This document shows, in pieces, positions 23,314 to 35,101 of a DNA stretch of 64,000 bases. Source of the DNA: Allolobophora icterica (Eukaryota > Annelida > Clitellata > Crassiclitellata > Lumbricidae); the NCBI GenBank assembly GCA_963556255.1, contig OY744615.1, forward strand, positions 21,482,696-21,546,695, read 5' to 3'. The position numbers and the translations under genes are program-made. The number at the start of each line of letters is the position of its first letter. The stretch's first letter is position 1. Below the pieces are notes generated by a model that searched no databases, was not told the DNA's origin, and saw only the letters and a list, made by a program, of their open reading frames with translations.

Positions 23314-23484
23314 CATATCGCATGAAGGACTTCTGTAAATACGAATTCGGAATTCTCTGCAGTCTCCATCTAGAGTTGTTTTGCTTGAATAAATGAAAAA
23401 ACTTATGTTTTCATTAAAATAACGAGTAGTCCGACAGGACAATTTTTAGTAAGGAATAGAAGTCTGGATACGACTGTGATTTTT

Positions 23485-23640
23485 TGGGTCTTGGTCTCGG
23501 TCTTGGTCTTGAGGTTCAAGGTCTTGGTCTTGGTCTTGGTCTTGAGGTTCAAGGTCTTGGTCTTGAGGTTCAAGGTCTTGGTCTTGGTCTTGAGGTTCAA
23601 GGTCTTGGTCTTGGTCTTGGTCTTGAGGTTTAAGGTCTTG
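23485..23640. repeat. subterminal GGTCTTG minisatellite, right end of the hAT element
   Basis: Five to six tandem units of GGTCTTGGTCTTGAGGTTCA type with variable numbers of the GGTCTT core. Confidence 0.92.
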
Positions 23641-23755
23641 ACAACAAGACTGGCCAATCTTCAATGTCTGCGGCTTTCTTTGGGCACAGCAGTGATTTCA
23701 GTTCTTGCCACTTTCAGGTGAACCACAGCGATTTATAATGTGCTATATGTGTAAT

Positions 23756-23930
23756 CAGGGGCGTCTACACAATAGAAACCTTGGAGCAAATGCTTCACCC
23801 ACGAAATGGGGGGGGGGTGAGATCTGTCAATGTGTGTGCCACCATTTTAGGGGAGGGGAAGGATTGGGGAGGGTGGAAGAAGAGGGGGAAGGTGAAATTG
23901 CTCCAATGACTTGGGGGGATAGACTCCCTG
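23756..23930 (-). mobile_element. hAT MITE family 170, inverted copy
   Basis: Exact 8-bp duplication TGTGTAAT (23748-23755, 23931-23938). The left end is CAGGGGCGTCTAC; the right end has decayed to TAGACTCCCTG. Internal text is the reverse of 29101-29270. Confidence 0.88.
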
Positions 23931-23993
23931 TGTGTAATAATAATAACAACAATAAAGATGATGGCGATCACGATAATGTTGATGCTTTGTAAT

Positions 23994-24845
23994 CATGGGC
24001 GGCCATCCCGGGGGGCCGAGGGGGAAAAGTCCCCCACCTTTGAGAGTGGGGGGACACACCATACATCGGACTCCCCACATTTTGAAGAAGCACCAAAAAA
24101 GGTCAACAATTTTTACCTCTTTTTTGAGCAGATCAGTTCAAAACTCTTGTTTGACCAGATCAGTTCAAAGTGCCCCCCCACCAGTCAAACAAGATCGCCG
24201 CCAGTCAGTGGCGGCGATCTTGTCTGAGAGGTGGGGGGAACAAAGTCGGCCACGATCTCGTCGACGACCGGTTTTGGAAAATCTTGTCCCCAAAAAAAAT
24301 TTTCTGCCACTTCATCTTCGAAAAATTTCGCTTTCATCTCCGAAAAAAGTTTTGATGACCTTTTTTTAGTCCACCTCTTTTTACAACTTTTTCTTACACT
24401 ATCCTCTTTTTTCCCACTTTTTAACTTTTTACTTTTCCCTCAACTTTCATTTTCACCAATTCATCTCCACAAAATCTCGATTTCATCTCGAAAAAAAGTT
24501 GATGACCTTTTTTTAGTCATTCGCCACGTTTTACAACTTTTTCTCGTCTCACAACAATAACCCTTTTCTTTTATGATTTCTTCGTCTAAAAAATGTTTCC
24601 TTTTTGGACGAATTCCTTCTTCTTTCTCATAATTTTTTGGGGGGGGACACTTTTGCTAAAAAAATTTATTTTTACCTCGTCTGGTCAAAAACGCTGCGAA
24701 AACCCTCACGCGCAATTACATTTCTCCGCCTTTTTTGGTGTTTCTTCAAAATGTGGGGGGACAAATGCATGGAGTGTCTCCCCACTCTTAAAGGTGGGGG
24801 GCATGTCCCCCCGCCCCCATTAGATCGCCGCCCATGCCGCCAGTG
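23994..24845. mobile_element. 852-bp G/C-run-rich hAT-type MITE, composite
   Basis: Flanked by exact TTTGTAAT (23986-23993, 24846-24853). The left end reads CATGGGCGGCCATC; the right end is GATCGCCGCCCATGCCGCC followed by AGTG. A dyad at about 24190-24222 (AAGATCGCCGCCA / TGGCGGCGATCTT) indicates a second copy joined head-to-head inside. Related text lies in 11860-12079. Confidence 0.85.
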
Positions 24846-25398
24846 TTTGTAATTATAAGTTTTGAAAGCCTCAAATGAAAGCCTTCCTGCGAGAAAGTAA
24901 CATTAATGGGAGTAGTTTCTTCTGGGTATGAAAGTCTGGGTTCTGTAGCCTCGAGTTCGAAAAGTGGGGTACGAGTACCCCCGAAAATTATGCCTATGCA
25001 CTGCAATACGTCGATTCTTACCTGAGTTGATTGCATGTGTGACTTAAACCGAAAGAGAAACTGAAAATCAATTCACATGCAATGATAGAATTGCGCCGCA
25101 TTTGAAGCTAAATTTATTCCCTTCTCCCTACCCCACCCTCACTGCTCGTGGTTACACACGCACGCACACTAATACATATTTACAACGTTTAAGTGAATTA
25201 TTTAGCAGAAATTTTCGAAGCTTATTGTGAGCTAGTTACCGTGAAGTAGTCGTTCGTTTTTTGAGCCTCTACAAAATCGTCTTTAGAAGTGGGATTTTGC
25301 GTGTTGTTCATGAGTCGTACAGCTGGACAACGCAATAATTATAATCGTCAATTGCATTTGATTATTTCGGGGTTCGAAGACCGGACACAAAGGCTACA

Positions 25399-25605
25399 GA
25401 CAGGTACACAGACAGACAGACACAAATACAGACAGGTAGACAGACACAGTCAGACACACAGACAAACACACAGACAGATACATAGACAGGTAGACAGACA
25501 CACAGACAGGCAGAGACATAGACAGGTAGACAGACACACAAACAGACAGAAACACACAGACAGGTAAACAGACAGACAGACGCACAGACAAACGCACAGA
25601 TAGAC
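25399..25605. repeat. imperfect ACAG/ACAC microsatellite
   Basis: Long run of CAGACAGACACACAGAC-type units. Confidence 0.95.
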
Positions 25606-26160
25606 TGAAGCTTTAAAGGTTTGGTTCGGAATTCCCGTTATCAGTTTCCTAAAAAATGTCTTACTCATGTTATGCATAGATACGTAGTCTACAATGGTTT
25701 TAAGTCTCCGCGTAAATATAGCCATATGGTTGTACATGTACGTCGTGAGTAAAGGTAATTGGCTGGCGCAGGATAGGTCTCGCTTGGCCTATAGGCTATC
25801 GCGCCTTATGGCCTCTTGAATGTAGGCTACCTACGATTGTATGTAATCGTTTGTGTAGGTTTAATCAGCGTTTAGAGTGTATGGAATGAGCTTCGGCATC
25901 TGCATCGTATCGCAAAATAATAGATCTAAAAATGTTCAGAAATATTGACAAGAAGTCTTGTCTTTGGAGAGAGTTTCGACGGAATGCCTTCGAATGAATT
26001 CTAAGGACCTTAACGAGACTTTTGAAGAATCGTAGCCCCATCGACACCGCATTCGGATCAGCGCGACCAGGTAAGTTAACACCGAAGAGCTCTCAATGTT
26101 ATGAGTCCACTCGTCAGTCACGTAGCTAACTGTCCGTCTTGCTCTTGGCCCAGCGAGTCT

Positions 26161-26226
26161 TGGCCTTCTATGGGCCTGGCCTTCTATGGGCCTAGCCTTC
26201 TATAGGCCTGGCCTTCTATAGGCCTA
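26161..26226. repeat. four-copy 16-bp tandem repeat containing GGCCT
   Basis: Units GGCCTTCTATGGGCCT alternate with AGCCTTCTATAGGCCT; the last ends in an exact TAGGCCTA. Confidence 0.9.
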
Positions 26227-26540
26227 GCTCAGATTAAGCACTCGATGCAGCTATATAATCTAAAGTAGGCCTACTTCGTTAAAGCTCTTAGGATTAGGGC
26301 TTACACTTGGTTATGGGTGGGCTGTGGTACATGTAAACAGGCCTTTATTGTCTACTGGGATAGTCTAATGTCGTTGGCGGTTGGTGGATGGCGGGTTTTC
26401 CACCCAGAATTCAATTCCTCCTTTGGACATTCGTCTTTTTCCTCTTTGTCTCGATCTTTGTCTGTCTTCACCACTGTTTGTTTTGATGTATGAGGCAGTC
26501 CCTGCTAGCATTTCCTTGGGCATTAGATGGATCCCATATG

Positions 26541-26686
26541 CACTGGCGTAAACTTGTCACAAATATTGGAGGGGGGCATTTAGTTATTCATTCTACACCT
26601 GTTGAATTGGATGTACAGTCCAATCCCAATTATTGGGGGGGGGGGGCACGTGCCCCGGCTGCCCTCCCCCAGAGTCTACGCCTGTG
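26541..26686. mobile_element. 146-bp hAT MITE nested in a 26.5-kb repeat unit
   Basis: Ends CACTGGCGTAAAC and GAGTCTACGCCTGTG; 8-bp duplication CCCATATG/CCCATATA with one mismatch (26533-26540, 26687-26694). The surrounding repeat occurs without this insert at 54158-54272. Confidence 0.85.
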
Positions 26687-26935
26687 CCCATATAGGAACA
26701 TGGGTCCTATACGGGCTCCACGTTGGAATGCTGGCATGAGTGCTTTATTCGTTGCCTCTATAGCAACAGCAGTTATCAACAGCAGTGACATCAGCAGCAG
26801 TTATTGTGGTTATTGTATGGCAGCTGCCGCAGCAGCATCAGTAGCATAGTATGAAGTGTTAACGACAGCCTCTGTCGGATAACGAGGCTGATAACGTCGA
26901 TCTTAGGCTCCTACCTTAACTAAACTGGTTTTATT

Positions 26936-27718
26936 CATAGTTGTTAAAAACGATGGAAACGAAATAAAAAACGGAAAAAACGTCGTTTTTTTCGAAAAAA
27001 TAAAAAAAGAGAAAAAAACGGAAAAAAACGACAAAAAAATAATTTGACTTTCTCGCATCTTGTAGGGCCTACTGCAATTGAAATTAAAAACCTTATTTAC
27101 AGAATTTAATCAGCAAATAGCACAACTTTATTAGTAAACACTAAATAACATCATTCTACAACAATTTTTTTTCTTATAGGTTTGCTTTAATAAGAAATTG
27201 AGAAATTAAAAATATTGAAATCTTTTCAAATTTAAGTTGTAAACATAAGTCCACATAAGTCCATGCTGAATAAACTAACACAATTAAAAACCAAACTTTG
27301 GAGGTTTAGACTATATAGTGTAAACTTTCTCACAGTTAATGCATTTCAATTTAGCCAATGCTTAGTTTTTGTCTTTCTCGTTTATCAAAGTAACGCACCC
27401 TTTTCTTTGGCATTTTAGATAACTTAGAAATAACTTTATAAAATGTTATTTCTTGTACTGTGCTATTTCATAAAGTATTTATTTCTCAAATGATGATGTA
27501 AATAGTGAGGTAAATTAGCTGAATCCTTGAAAGTACGGAGACAACGTAAGGGACATCAGACAAAAATTAAACAGAAACTGCAAAACATTAACAGACAGTA
27601 AATAAATAGATAAATAAAATTACATAAAAAAACGGAAAAAACGATAAGAAAAATAAAAAACGAAAAAACGACGTTTTTTGGAAAATAAAAAACGAAAAAA
27701 ACGGTTTTAACATCTATG
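26936..27718. mobile_element. 783-bp hAT element rich in ACGAAAAAAC
   Basis: Ends CATAGTTGTTAAAA and TTTTAACATCTATG; exact 8-bp duplication GTTTTATT (26928-26935, 27719-27726). AAAACG/CGTTTTTT runs sit near both ends. No transposase frame seen. Confidence 0.9.
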
Positions 27719-27819
27719 GTTTTATTAGCTACCTAAATTTATATTGTAGGCCTATAGGTCCCCTATAATGTCAAGGATGTGAGAATGCTGGTTCCCTTAA
27801 CGATCGATGTTATATTTAA

Positions 27820-27982
27820 GAGAGTTGAATCTCAGTCTAGCTGATCGATCCCTACACTGAGACCTTTACTGGCGTGGTAGCCATTCAAACTGGCTGCGGT
27901 GGCGGAGGACCTCGCCCGTTAAATTGATTAAAAGCAAGATCGAGGCCGTACAGTCGCTCTAAAAAAGTGTGTGCATTTAGAC
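27820..27982 (+). repeat. dispersed repeat family C, copy 2
   Basis: Shares the TGGCGTGGTAGCCATTCAAA, GCGGAGGACCTC and ACAGTCGCT blocks with the copies at 19748 and 51072. Confidence 0.6.
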
Positions 27983-28478
27983 TACATTGCACAGAAATTC
28001 AGTTTCATCTCTAGATCTGTAGGCCTGCATAAAACGTTTAGTTCTGAGCCAGCATCAAGACAATGATTGTCGCTCATATTAGGCTAGATACACAAGCACA
28101 TATAGGTCTGATGTATGTAGGCTAAACATACGTCCAGCAACTGTTGTTCAGTGGGATAGTGGGTTCGTTTAACACTGGCCCTTATCATTTATCTACAGGT
28201 TCCGAGATGTTTACGAGGTAGGGCCCGCATGTTGGGCTAAAATAGATGGTTCGTCCTCCCTTATACACACGCAGCACACAGTCTGTCGCAGTTAGACCAG
28301 TGCAAGATGTCGTGCGGATGCCCCTATGGGAAGCGCATCCGCAGTCAGTCGGGAAGCAGATGACTGGCTATTGGCTATTAGGAGAAATAATTACCATAAT
28401 AGTAATCATTACCTTTTGCCCTCACTGCAGTGAGTGCTCGCTTGATCTTTAGGCCTATCCCACCACAGTATCTTCCCT

Positions 28479-28877
28479 CATAGACGCCGACTTATGCTTT
28501 TGTCTCTGGGTGCCAATAGGTGCATGGGTCATCCCTCCCTTTCCTTACCCCCTCCCCTTAGGTAGGTGAGTTTTAGCGGATTTTCAGAGAAAGAAAATTG
28601 TTTTCTTGTCGAGGGTTTCAGTGTTATTATTTATTTATTATTTTAAATGATAAATAAATATATATATATAAATAATTTATTTATGTACGGGCTGTGACTG
28701 TGAGATCATGCAGTGTTGGGTATTTGTGTTGTAGTTGTACTTCTCACGTTGTGAGATAACTGCTTAGGTGTAAAAAATTTCAATTTGGGACCCGAATTCT
28801 TCTGGGTGCCACGCACCCACTGAACTTTCTCTCTGGGTGCATTGGCACCCAAGGCTCACAAGAAGTCGGCGCCTATG
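28479..28877. mobile_element. 399-bp hAT MITE
   Basis: Ends CATAGACGCCGACTT and AAGTCGGCGCCTATG; exact 8-bp duplication TCTTCCCT (28471-28478, 28878-28885). Confidence 0.92.
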
Positions 28878-29100
28878 TCTTCCCTCATCCTGATTTGAAA
28901 TATTTCCTTTCTGTTTCTCTGTTTCTCTGACGTACACGACTCATAGTTTTCTTCATTCGTCAATCATCAGTCCTTAGATCTTGTCTCTAATCTTCTTCTT
29001 GGTCGCTTTTCTGTTGATCTTTCATCCAGTTTTATTTTCTCAATTCGCCTATTCTGATTCATTTAGTTTGTTCATGACAGTGCTAGGCCTACGTTGTAAT

Positions 29101-29270
29101 CAGGGGCGTCTATCCCCCCTAAGTCATTGGAGCAACGTCCCTTTTCCCCTCTTCTTCCCCACTCCCCGTTCCTTCCCCCTTAAAATGGTGGCACACACAC
29201 TGACAGAGCTTCCCCTATTTCTTGGATGGAACATTTGCTCCAAGGTTTCTATATGGTGTAGACGCCCCTG
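29101..29270 (+). mobile_element. hAT MITE family 170, copy 2
   Basis: Ends CAGGGGCGTCTA and TAGACGCCCCTG; exact 8-bp duplication GTTGTAAT (29093-29100, 29271-29278). Confidence 0.95.
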
Positions 29271-29278
29271 GTTGTAAT

Positions 29279-30580
29279 GCTTACGGTATAAAATTTAACT
29301 GAAATTGTATTTAAGGCGTATAGTACCCATGGAAACAAAGGCGAGCTGAATCCCAGTTAGACAATTTTACTCTTTTCCGCTTATCTATTGACCTCAGCAT
29401 CGCCTCTTCATGTTTCACTGTTTCAAGAGTGTACTGATTTGATTTGACGTTGGGATATCAATAAACGGCTATTCTATTCTGTATCGATATGTTCTCTTTT
29501 GTTCTGTATGTTCTGCTTTATTCTGTTCTCTTTTCTTTTTGTTTGGTTCCATTCTGCTTTTGTTCATCCTCCTGTTCCTCTGGTTCTTCTTATTATTCAG
29601 TAATTTTCATCTGTTTCTCTTTTCAGCTGTTTTAATTCTCCTCATCTTCTCTCGTCTTTCTTTACTTCGCAACGTCTTCCACCTTCCTCTTCCTCTTTTT
29701 CCAACAACGACTACTAATCCTTCTGCAGTCCTGACCAACTGTTTTTCTCCAAATTTCACATGCACTTAAGGAAACAGCTTGACACAGCTTTAGTTTAGCG
29801 ATATCCTTCTTAGCTGATAAATTTCACCAGCATGAAATATTAGCCCGAACTTCCCCCGAAATGAGCAAACATATAAAGCTGAGAGCTGACGAACCCGTTC
29901 CCAGTTCATCATGATTTTAGTTGCACGCGCGGGGCCGCGGGCGGAAGTCACTCTCATAAGAGGCATGTGGGCGGATAGGGGCCGACCTACCGACCTACGA
30001 ATCGACCAGGGAATAGGTGACTTAGACATCTATAAATTGTAATAAAACACTGCATCATAACGACTTCTAAGAACCTTTCAGGAACTCGTACGAGATTATT
30101 CTGTGGATGGTGACTGTACACATTTAACAAGAAGCACATGAAAACTATGAATATTGAGATCCAGTCGCCACAACTGGCAACATGCAGTACCAAAAGTAGC
30201 AGGATAGGCTTACTGCAGTGCTACTATAGGCACTAGCAAGAGTACCTTAACGTCATCGGTTGATGCCTGTGCCATCGGTTGATGCCTTGTGCATTAGACA
30301 CCGGCGCAATAGAAGTTACTAATTACATTAACTGAGCATAGGTTACATAGGCTTACTGTTGACTCTGTTCAACTAACGTTTCAAACCAACCTAATACGGA
30401 CTTGTTTAGATGAGTAAGATAATAATTCTTGCAGCAATTTTAGAGGTTACCAAAAGACATCATATTAAAAGTCCATTCGTTCATTCGTCTGTTTACTGAA
30501 ATCATACTAACAATGTAGCTTATGTAAGCATTATCAGGACATTTAATACAGCCATTTAACAATTTAATACATCTATTACA
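29279..30580. other. intergenic, no gene recognised
   Basis: T/C-rich sequence near 29500-29760, then mixed sequence. Only a short repeat shared with the AP beta 3' UTR (about 30255-30335) was noticed. Confidence 0.5.
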
Positions 30581-30588
30581 ATTTTAAG

Positions 30589-30776
30589 CAGAAGCGTAAC
30601 TATGGTCTAAAAAGTGGGGGGGGGTACCAAATTACCAATATCTTACATATACAAAGCAAGGCGGAGGCTGCAATCCCTGGGAAGGCGCAATAATAAAATA
30701 TTGATTAAAATAGTGCAAAAAGTCTAAAAAGTGGGGGTACGGGTACTCCTCGTACCCCCCACAAATTACGCCTATG
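30589..30776 (-). mobile_element. 188-bp hAT MITE (GGGGGTAC family), single copy
   Basis: Ends CAGAAGCGTAAC and ACAAATTACGCCTATG; exact 8-bp duplication ATTTTAAG (30581-30588, 30777-30784). The same text, inverted and multiplied, forms the array at 32022-32713. Confidence 0.9.
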
Positions 30777-31429
30777 ATTTTAAGTAGGCCTACTTCAGAA
30801 AAGCGCTGACAAAGTTCAAATCTATTCCTACCGTATTTTGCGAAAGGCAGAACCGAAAGAACAAAACACCGCACAGCTGAGCCTCCTATAATACGATACA
30901 AATGAAAAATATAAGGTAGTCTTACTAAAGCAATAACAGTTGAACCATTTTGAGTCAACAGAAACTACAACCGAACAATTGATCAAAAACATTAAAACAT
31001 TGAAACGAAACAAACATAAATAAAGCTATTGGATATAATTATAAGTATTCAGATATAATATAATTGTCAGATAGGTAAGAATGTTTTGTTTATATAATTG
31101 TAAACTAAGCCATAAACGAACATTACGAGGCAATCTCTCCTCCAAGGAAAACCAAGGCACTTAGAATATAATAGTAGAATATAGTCTAGTATTTGTGCGG
31201 GCGGTCCTCATAGGCCTACATTATCTTCTGATGTACAAAATGCGTAAGGTGTTGCAAATAAATGGGAAAATAACGATTTGGAGAGTAGGGAAGTTGATGA
31301 TGTTCACACATGATGCATAAATTGACAAATTTCTAACTAACTACTATGATTAAATTCTAAGAATATTCAGATCAATTAAATGTTTTTCCTGATGATAACC
31401 CTGCGATGATGTGAACATACATCCATTCA

Positions 31430-31640
31430 TGTATGTCATACATACATGCATACATACATACATGCATGCATACATACCTACCTACATACCTACCTACATA
31501 CATACATACATACATACATACATACATACATACATACATACATACATACATACATACATACATACATACATACATACATACATACATACATACATACATA
31601 GACACATATACGGTACATACATGCATACATACAAACACAT
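31430..31640. repeat. ATAC microsatellite
   Basis: Nearly pure ATAC repeat with interruptions near both ends. Confidence 0.97.
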
Positions 31641-32021
31641 TACACACAGACACACACATACGCACATACATGCTAGGCCTACTCTGCCCTCATAAGAAAG
31701 AACCACGCATCTGCAAAACGTTGATTTTGAGATAAATGCTAAAAACATAAATTGCTTGCTGCCATGTAGATCCTATATTCATATTCATTTTTGCTTTTAA
31801 CCAACATATGTAACAAAGAGCTACCATTTTTAGGGGTAAATGCATTTTAAGTATTTTTTCTCATAAATATTTTAAATGTCAGTAAATGTGTTTTTACCTA
31901 GCTTTGAAGACCGATGACATAACCCAATAATTAGTAAGAACAACGCATCTGCATAAAATCGTGTTTTAGTGTGGAACAATTCAACAATTGACTCATATTT
32001 CAGATCAATTATATCAAACAA

Positions 32022-32713
32022 CACAGGCGTAATTTGTGGGGGTACGAGGGGTACGTGTACCCCCACTATTTTTTACACGGGGGTACCGTACCCCCCACTT
32101 TTAAAACATTGCCAATCAATATTTTATGATTGAGCCTTCCGAGAAATCGAAGTCTCCGCCCTGCTTCGTGTATATAAGAAATTGGTATTCCCACTTTTTA
32201 GACCAAAGTTACGCCTCTCGGGTACTAGGGTATCCGCACCCCCAATTTTATAAACAATACCAGTCAAAATATTTTATTATTGAGCCTTCCCAGAATCGCA
32301 GTCTCTGCCTGGCTTCGTATATGTAAGAAATTGGTACCCCACTTTCTAGACCAAAGTTACGCCCCTTGGGGTACGAGGGGTACGCGTACCCCTACTTTTT
32401 TACTGGGGGTACCGCACCCCCACTTTTTAAGCAATGCCAATCAATATTTTATTATTGAGCCTTCCCAGAAATCGCAGTCTTTGCTTTGCTTCGTGTATGC
32501 AAGAAATTGGTACCCAACTTTTTAGACCAAAGTTACGCCCCTTGGGGTACGAGGGTATGCGTACCCCCTACTTTTTTTACTGGAGGTACCGTACCCCCTA
32601 CTTTTTAAACCATGCCAATCAATATTTTATTATTGAGCCTTCCCTTGCTTCGGGTATACAATGTCATGTAAGAAATTGGAACTTCCAATTTTCAGACCAA
32701 AGTTATGCCCCTG
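32022..32713. repeat. tandem array of ~165-bp GGGGGTAC MITE units
   Basis: About four units, each holding GGGGTACGAGGGGTACG, GCCAATCAATATTTTATTAT, TGAGCCTTCC and GACCAAAGTTACGCCCC. It begins CACAGGCGTAATTTG and ends TTATGCCCCTG, like the single-copy MITE at 30589, so the array looks like internal amplification of one inserted MITE. Confidence 0.85.
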
Positions 32714-32855
32714 TCAACCATAATTTTAAAGATATGAAACCAGTTATATACAGCTTTAAAAATATTGATTTCGCTTATATTTGATCATATCCGACTATGA
32801 AAACAGTCTGGGATAGTGAACATGTCACAGGACAGATGAAGAAGAACCACACTTA

Positions 32856-33131
32856 CTAATCTGCATCTATTAGGTCCACAACATCTGATGTCTTAATATC
32901 TTGCCAGAACTGTCTTCTATTTTCTGGCATCAGAACGCTCAGTTTAGAAATGATGTCACCTTTTTTCTCTCGGGAAATCCCTCTCGCCTCAGTTCTCGCA
33001 TTTGGGTTTTGGATGCCTAATTTGCATATACGTGCAATTAAGATTATCTTTACTGCATGAACAATTATGTAAAGAAGATTCTTCACACCGCTCACGCTCC
33101 TCGTTACCCAGTTTGTAAATGAAATGGTCAT
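32856..33131 (-). CDS. uncharacterised frame inside the 2.5-kb transposon
   Basis: A 91-codon frame on the minus strand contains NPNARTEARGISREKKGDI and LMPENRRQFWQDIKTSDVV before its stop. The C-terminal half looks protein-like (charged, helical), while the first 35 residues do not. Its position inside a transposon suggests a remnant of an element-encoded protein. I do not recognise the family, and it could also be chance. Confidence 0.25.
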   Translation of the reverse strand: MTISFTNWVTRSVSGVKNLLYIIVHAVKIILIARICKLGIQNPNARTEARGISREKKGDIISKLSVLMPENRRQFWQDIKTSDVVDLIDAD

Positions 33132-33154
33132 CTGTTTATCACATTATGATAGAG

Positions 33155-33229
33155 CTTAACAGCGAAACATTAAGTTGTAGTCTGCTGTTATAGCAGACTA
33201 CAACTTAGGCCTAATGTTTCGCTGTTAAG
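33155..33229. repeat. hairpin: 32-bp arms, right arm carrying an extra GGCCTA
   Basis: The left arm 33155-33186 and right arm 33192-33229 are exact inverses around loop GTTAT, except that the left arm has TA (33171-33172) where the right has TAGGCCTA (33206-33213). Confidence 0.95.
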
Positions 33230-34400
33230 TCATTATACATTTCTGTAATAGAAATACCTGATTGGAAGTACGCCTGTTTGGGCATGCTCCCGACGATAGT
33301 GTGATATGGTTGGATGAAATGAATCAATGTGCAATCGAATAAAAAACAGCCTGACGCATCCCACACCCTCTGTATTTAGGCCTATACTCTCCACACATTT
33401 TATCACATCGTCTTTCTGACTCTTTCAAGTTAAATCATAGAAACCTCAACCGTGTAAGCCTACACAACAATCTAGGTCTACCCGAATCCCCAAAACCTGC
33501 AAAATGCAAAATTGATCGAATTCCCGAAAACAATATTGTGCCAAGCGCTCGAATCCTGAAAACTAGTATGGATTAGCCGGCCAATATCCTGAATTTAGTA
33601 TATTCGAAAATGTCTCTAAAAGTTAGATTTGCCCAAATAACTTTATTGTTACTTGGAAAATTGGTTTTATGCACCCAAAACAATAAAATCACCCGTAGTC
33701 ACAAACAAAGCCATGATAAATCATTTCAAAAACGTTTAAAACTTTGAAATTACTATAGTTATTGTTGCTCAATTTTCACTTAATCTCACGGCGTGATGAA
33801 TGATGAAAACCATCAAGACGGATTAAAATTACAGTCTTAAAAATAATTAATTATCTCTCAGATTCGTAAAATTAAATGTAAACATTGTCGGGAAGTAGTA
33901 ACTGCGCATGCGCGTGGACACGGATCTGCAGATAGCGCTCTGCGTTACTAGCAAGAAACCACGCATGTCAGATACGTGGTTCTTACTTAGTATTTCATAC
34001 GAAGTGTGCAGATACGTGGGATTAACAAGCGCTGGTTCTCTATGATCGCATCAAGATAGGAGGTTCTTACTTCGTACCAAGGTGTAAGACCACTAATACA
34101 CGCAGAAACTGCATCTAACTCAAAACGGCCAAATTTGCAGTTACGTGGTTCTTTCTTATGAGGGCAGTACTAGTGGCAGTGGTAGTATAGTAGTAGTAGT
34201 AGTTCTTCTAAGTAATAGCAGTAGCAGAGTAGTTGTGGAGGTAGTGGCGGTAAGCGTATTAAGAGGAGGCCCTGATAGTTTAGTAACAGCAGTGTAAGCG
34301 GTAGTGAATGGTTGTGTAAACTCGAGTACCTTTTATATGCATACAACATCAGCGAAGAGTGAAATATGGAATCCGGCTGACGTACGCATACACACACACG

Positions 34401-34618
<218 letters not shown>

Positions 34619-34935
34619 CACACGTGCACGCATTGTCCCATATTCTGTTGTTATAATGATTACGATGCTCATTAAACGCAATTGACTATGGAGGGTTACT
34701 TAGGTCGCCCATTGTGCTTTGTCAATTGTGAATAATTACTATGGTATCAGGTAAGACGGTTTTCGTGCTGTGGGGAGCCTAAAAGAGATAAGTGCTTGCT
34801 TGTCTATGGGATTTAGACTCATCAATAGAAGCAGGAGAGCTTTACAGGAAGGATAAAGAAAGAAAGTTAAAAAAAAACAGGAACGCGGTACAATGCTTAA
34901 CTTTCGAGTGGCGCTTTAAAAATTTGAAGTTTACG

Positions 34936-35101
34936 CAGGGGCGTCTATCCCCCCTAAGTCATTGGAGCAACGTCCTTTTCCCCCTCTTCTTCCCCCTCTC
35001 CGTTCCCCCCTAAAATGGTGGCACACACACTGACAAATCTTTTCCCCTTATTTCTTGGATGGAGCATTTGCTCCAAGGTTTCTATGGTGTAGACGCCCCT
35101 G
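34936..35101 (+). mobile_element. hAT MITE family 170, copy 3
   Basis: Ends CAGGGGCGTCTA and TAGACGCCCCTG; exact 8-bp duplication AGTTTACG (34928-34935, 35102-35109). Nearly identical to 29101-29270. Confidence 0.95.

Larger units (their letters stand above)
20643..23652 (+). mobile_element. 3.0-kb hAT DNA transposon with decayed transposase end
   Basis: Ends CAGTCTTGTTGTC and GACAACAAGACTG are perfect inverses, flanked by exact 8-bp duplications GCCAATCT (20635-20642, 23653-23660). Each end holds an array built from GGTCTTGGTCTTGAGGTTCAA-like units (20700-20825 and 23485-23640), in the same rather than inverted orientation. A transposase C-terminal remnant lies at 23172-23313. A segment with eight copies of GTCACTGACGTAAC sits in the middle. 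Confidence 0.92.
24854..26493. other. intergenic, no gene recognised
   Basis: Apart from the ACAG microsatellite (about 25399-25605) and a 16-bp tandem repeat (26161-26226), I see no gene or delimited element here. Confidence 0.5.
31684..34167. mobile_element. 2.5-kb DNA transposon with 24-bp terminal inverted repeats and TACT duplication
   Basis: The first 24 bases (starting CTGCCCTCATAAGAAAGAAC) are the exact inverse of the last 24. A 4-bp direct repeat TACT flanks it (31680-31683, 34168-34171). Partial copies of the end motif GAACCACGCATCTGC recur near both ends (31699, 31936, 33953, 34130). Inside are the GGGGGTAC array, a minus-strand frame (32856-33131) and a hairpin (33155-33229). The 4-bp duplication excludes hAT and Tc1; superfamily not assigned. 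Confidence 0.85.
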
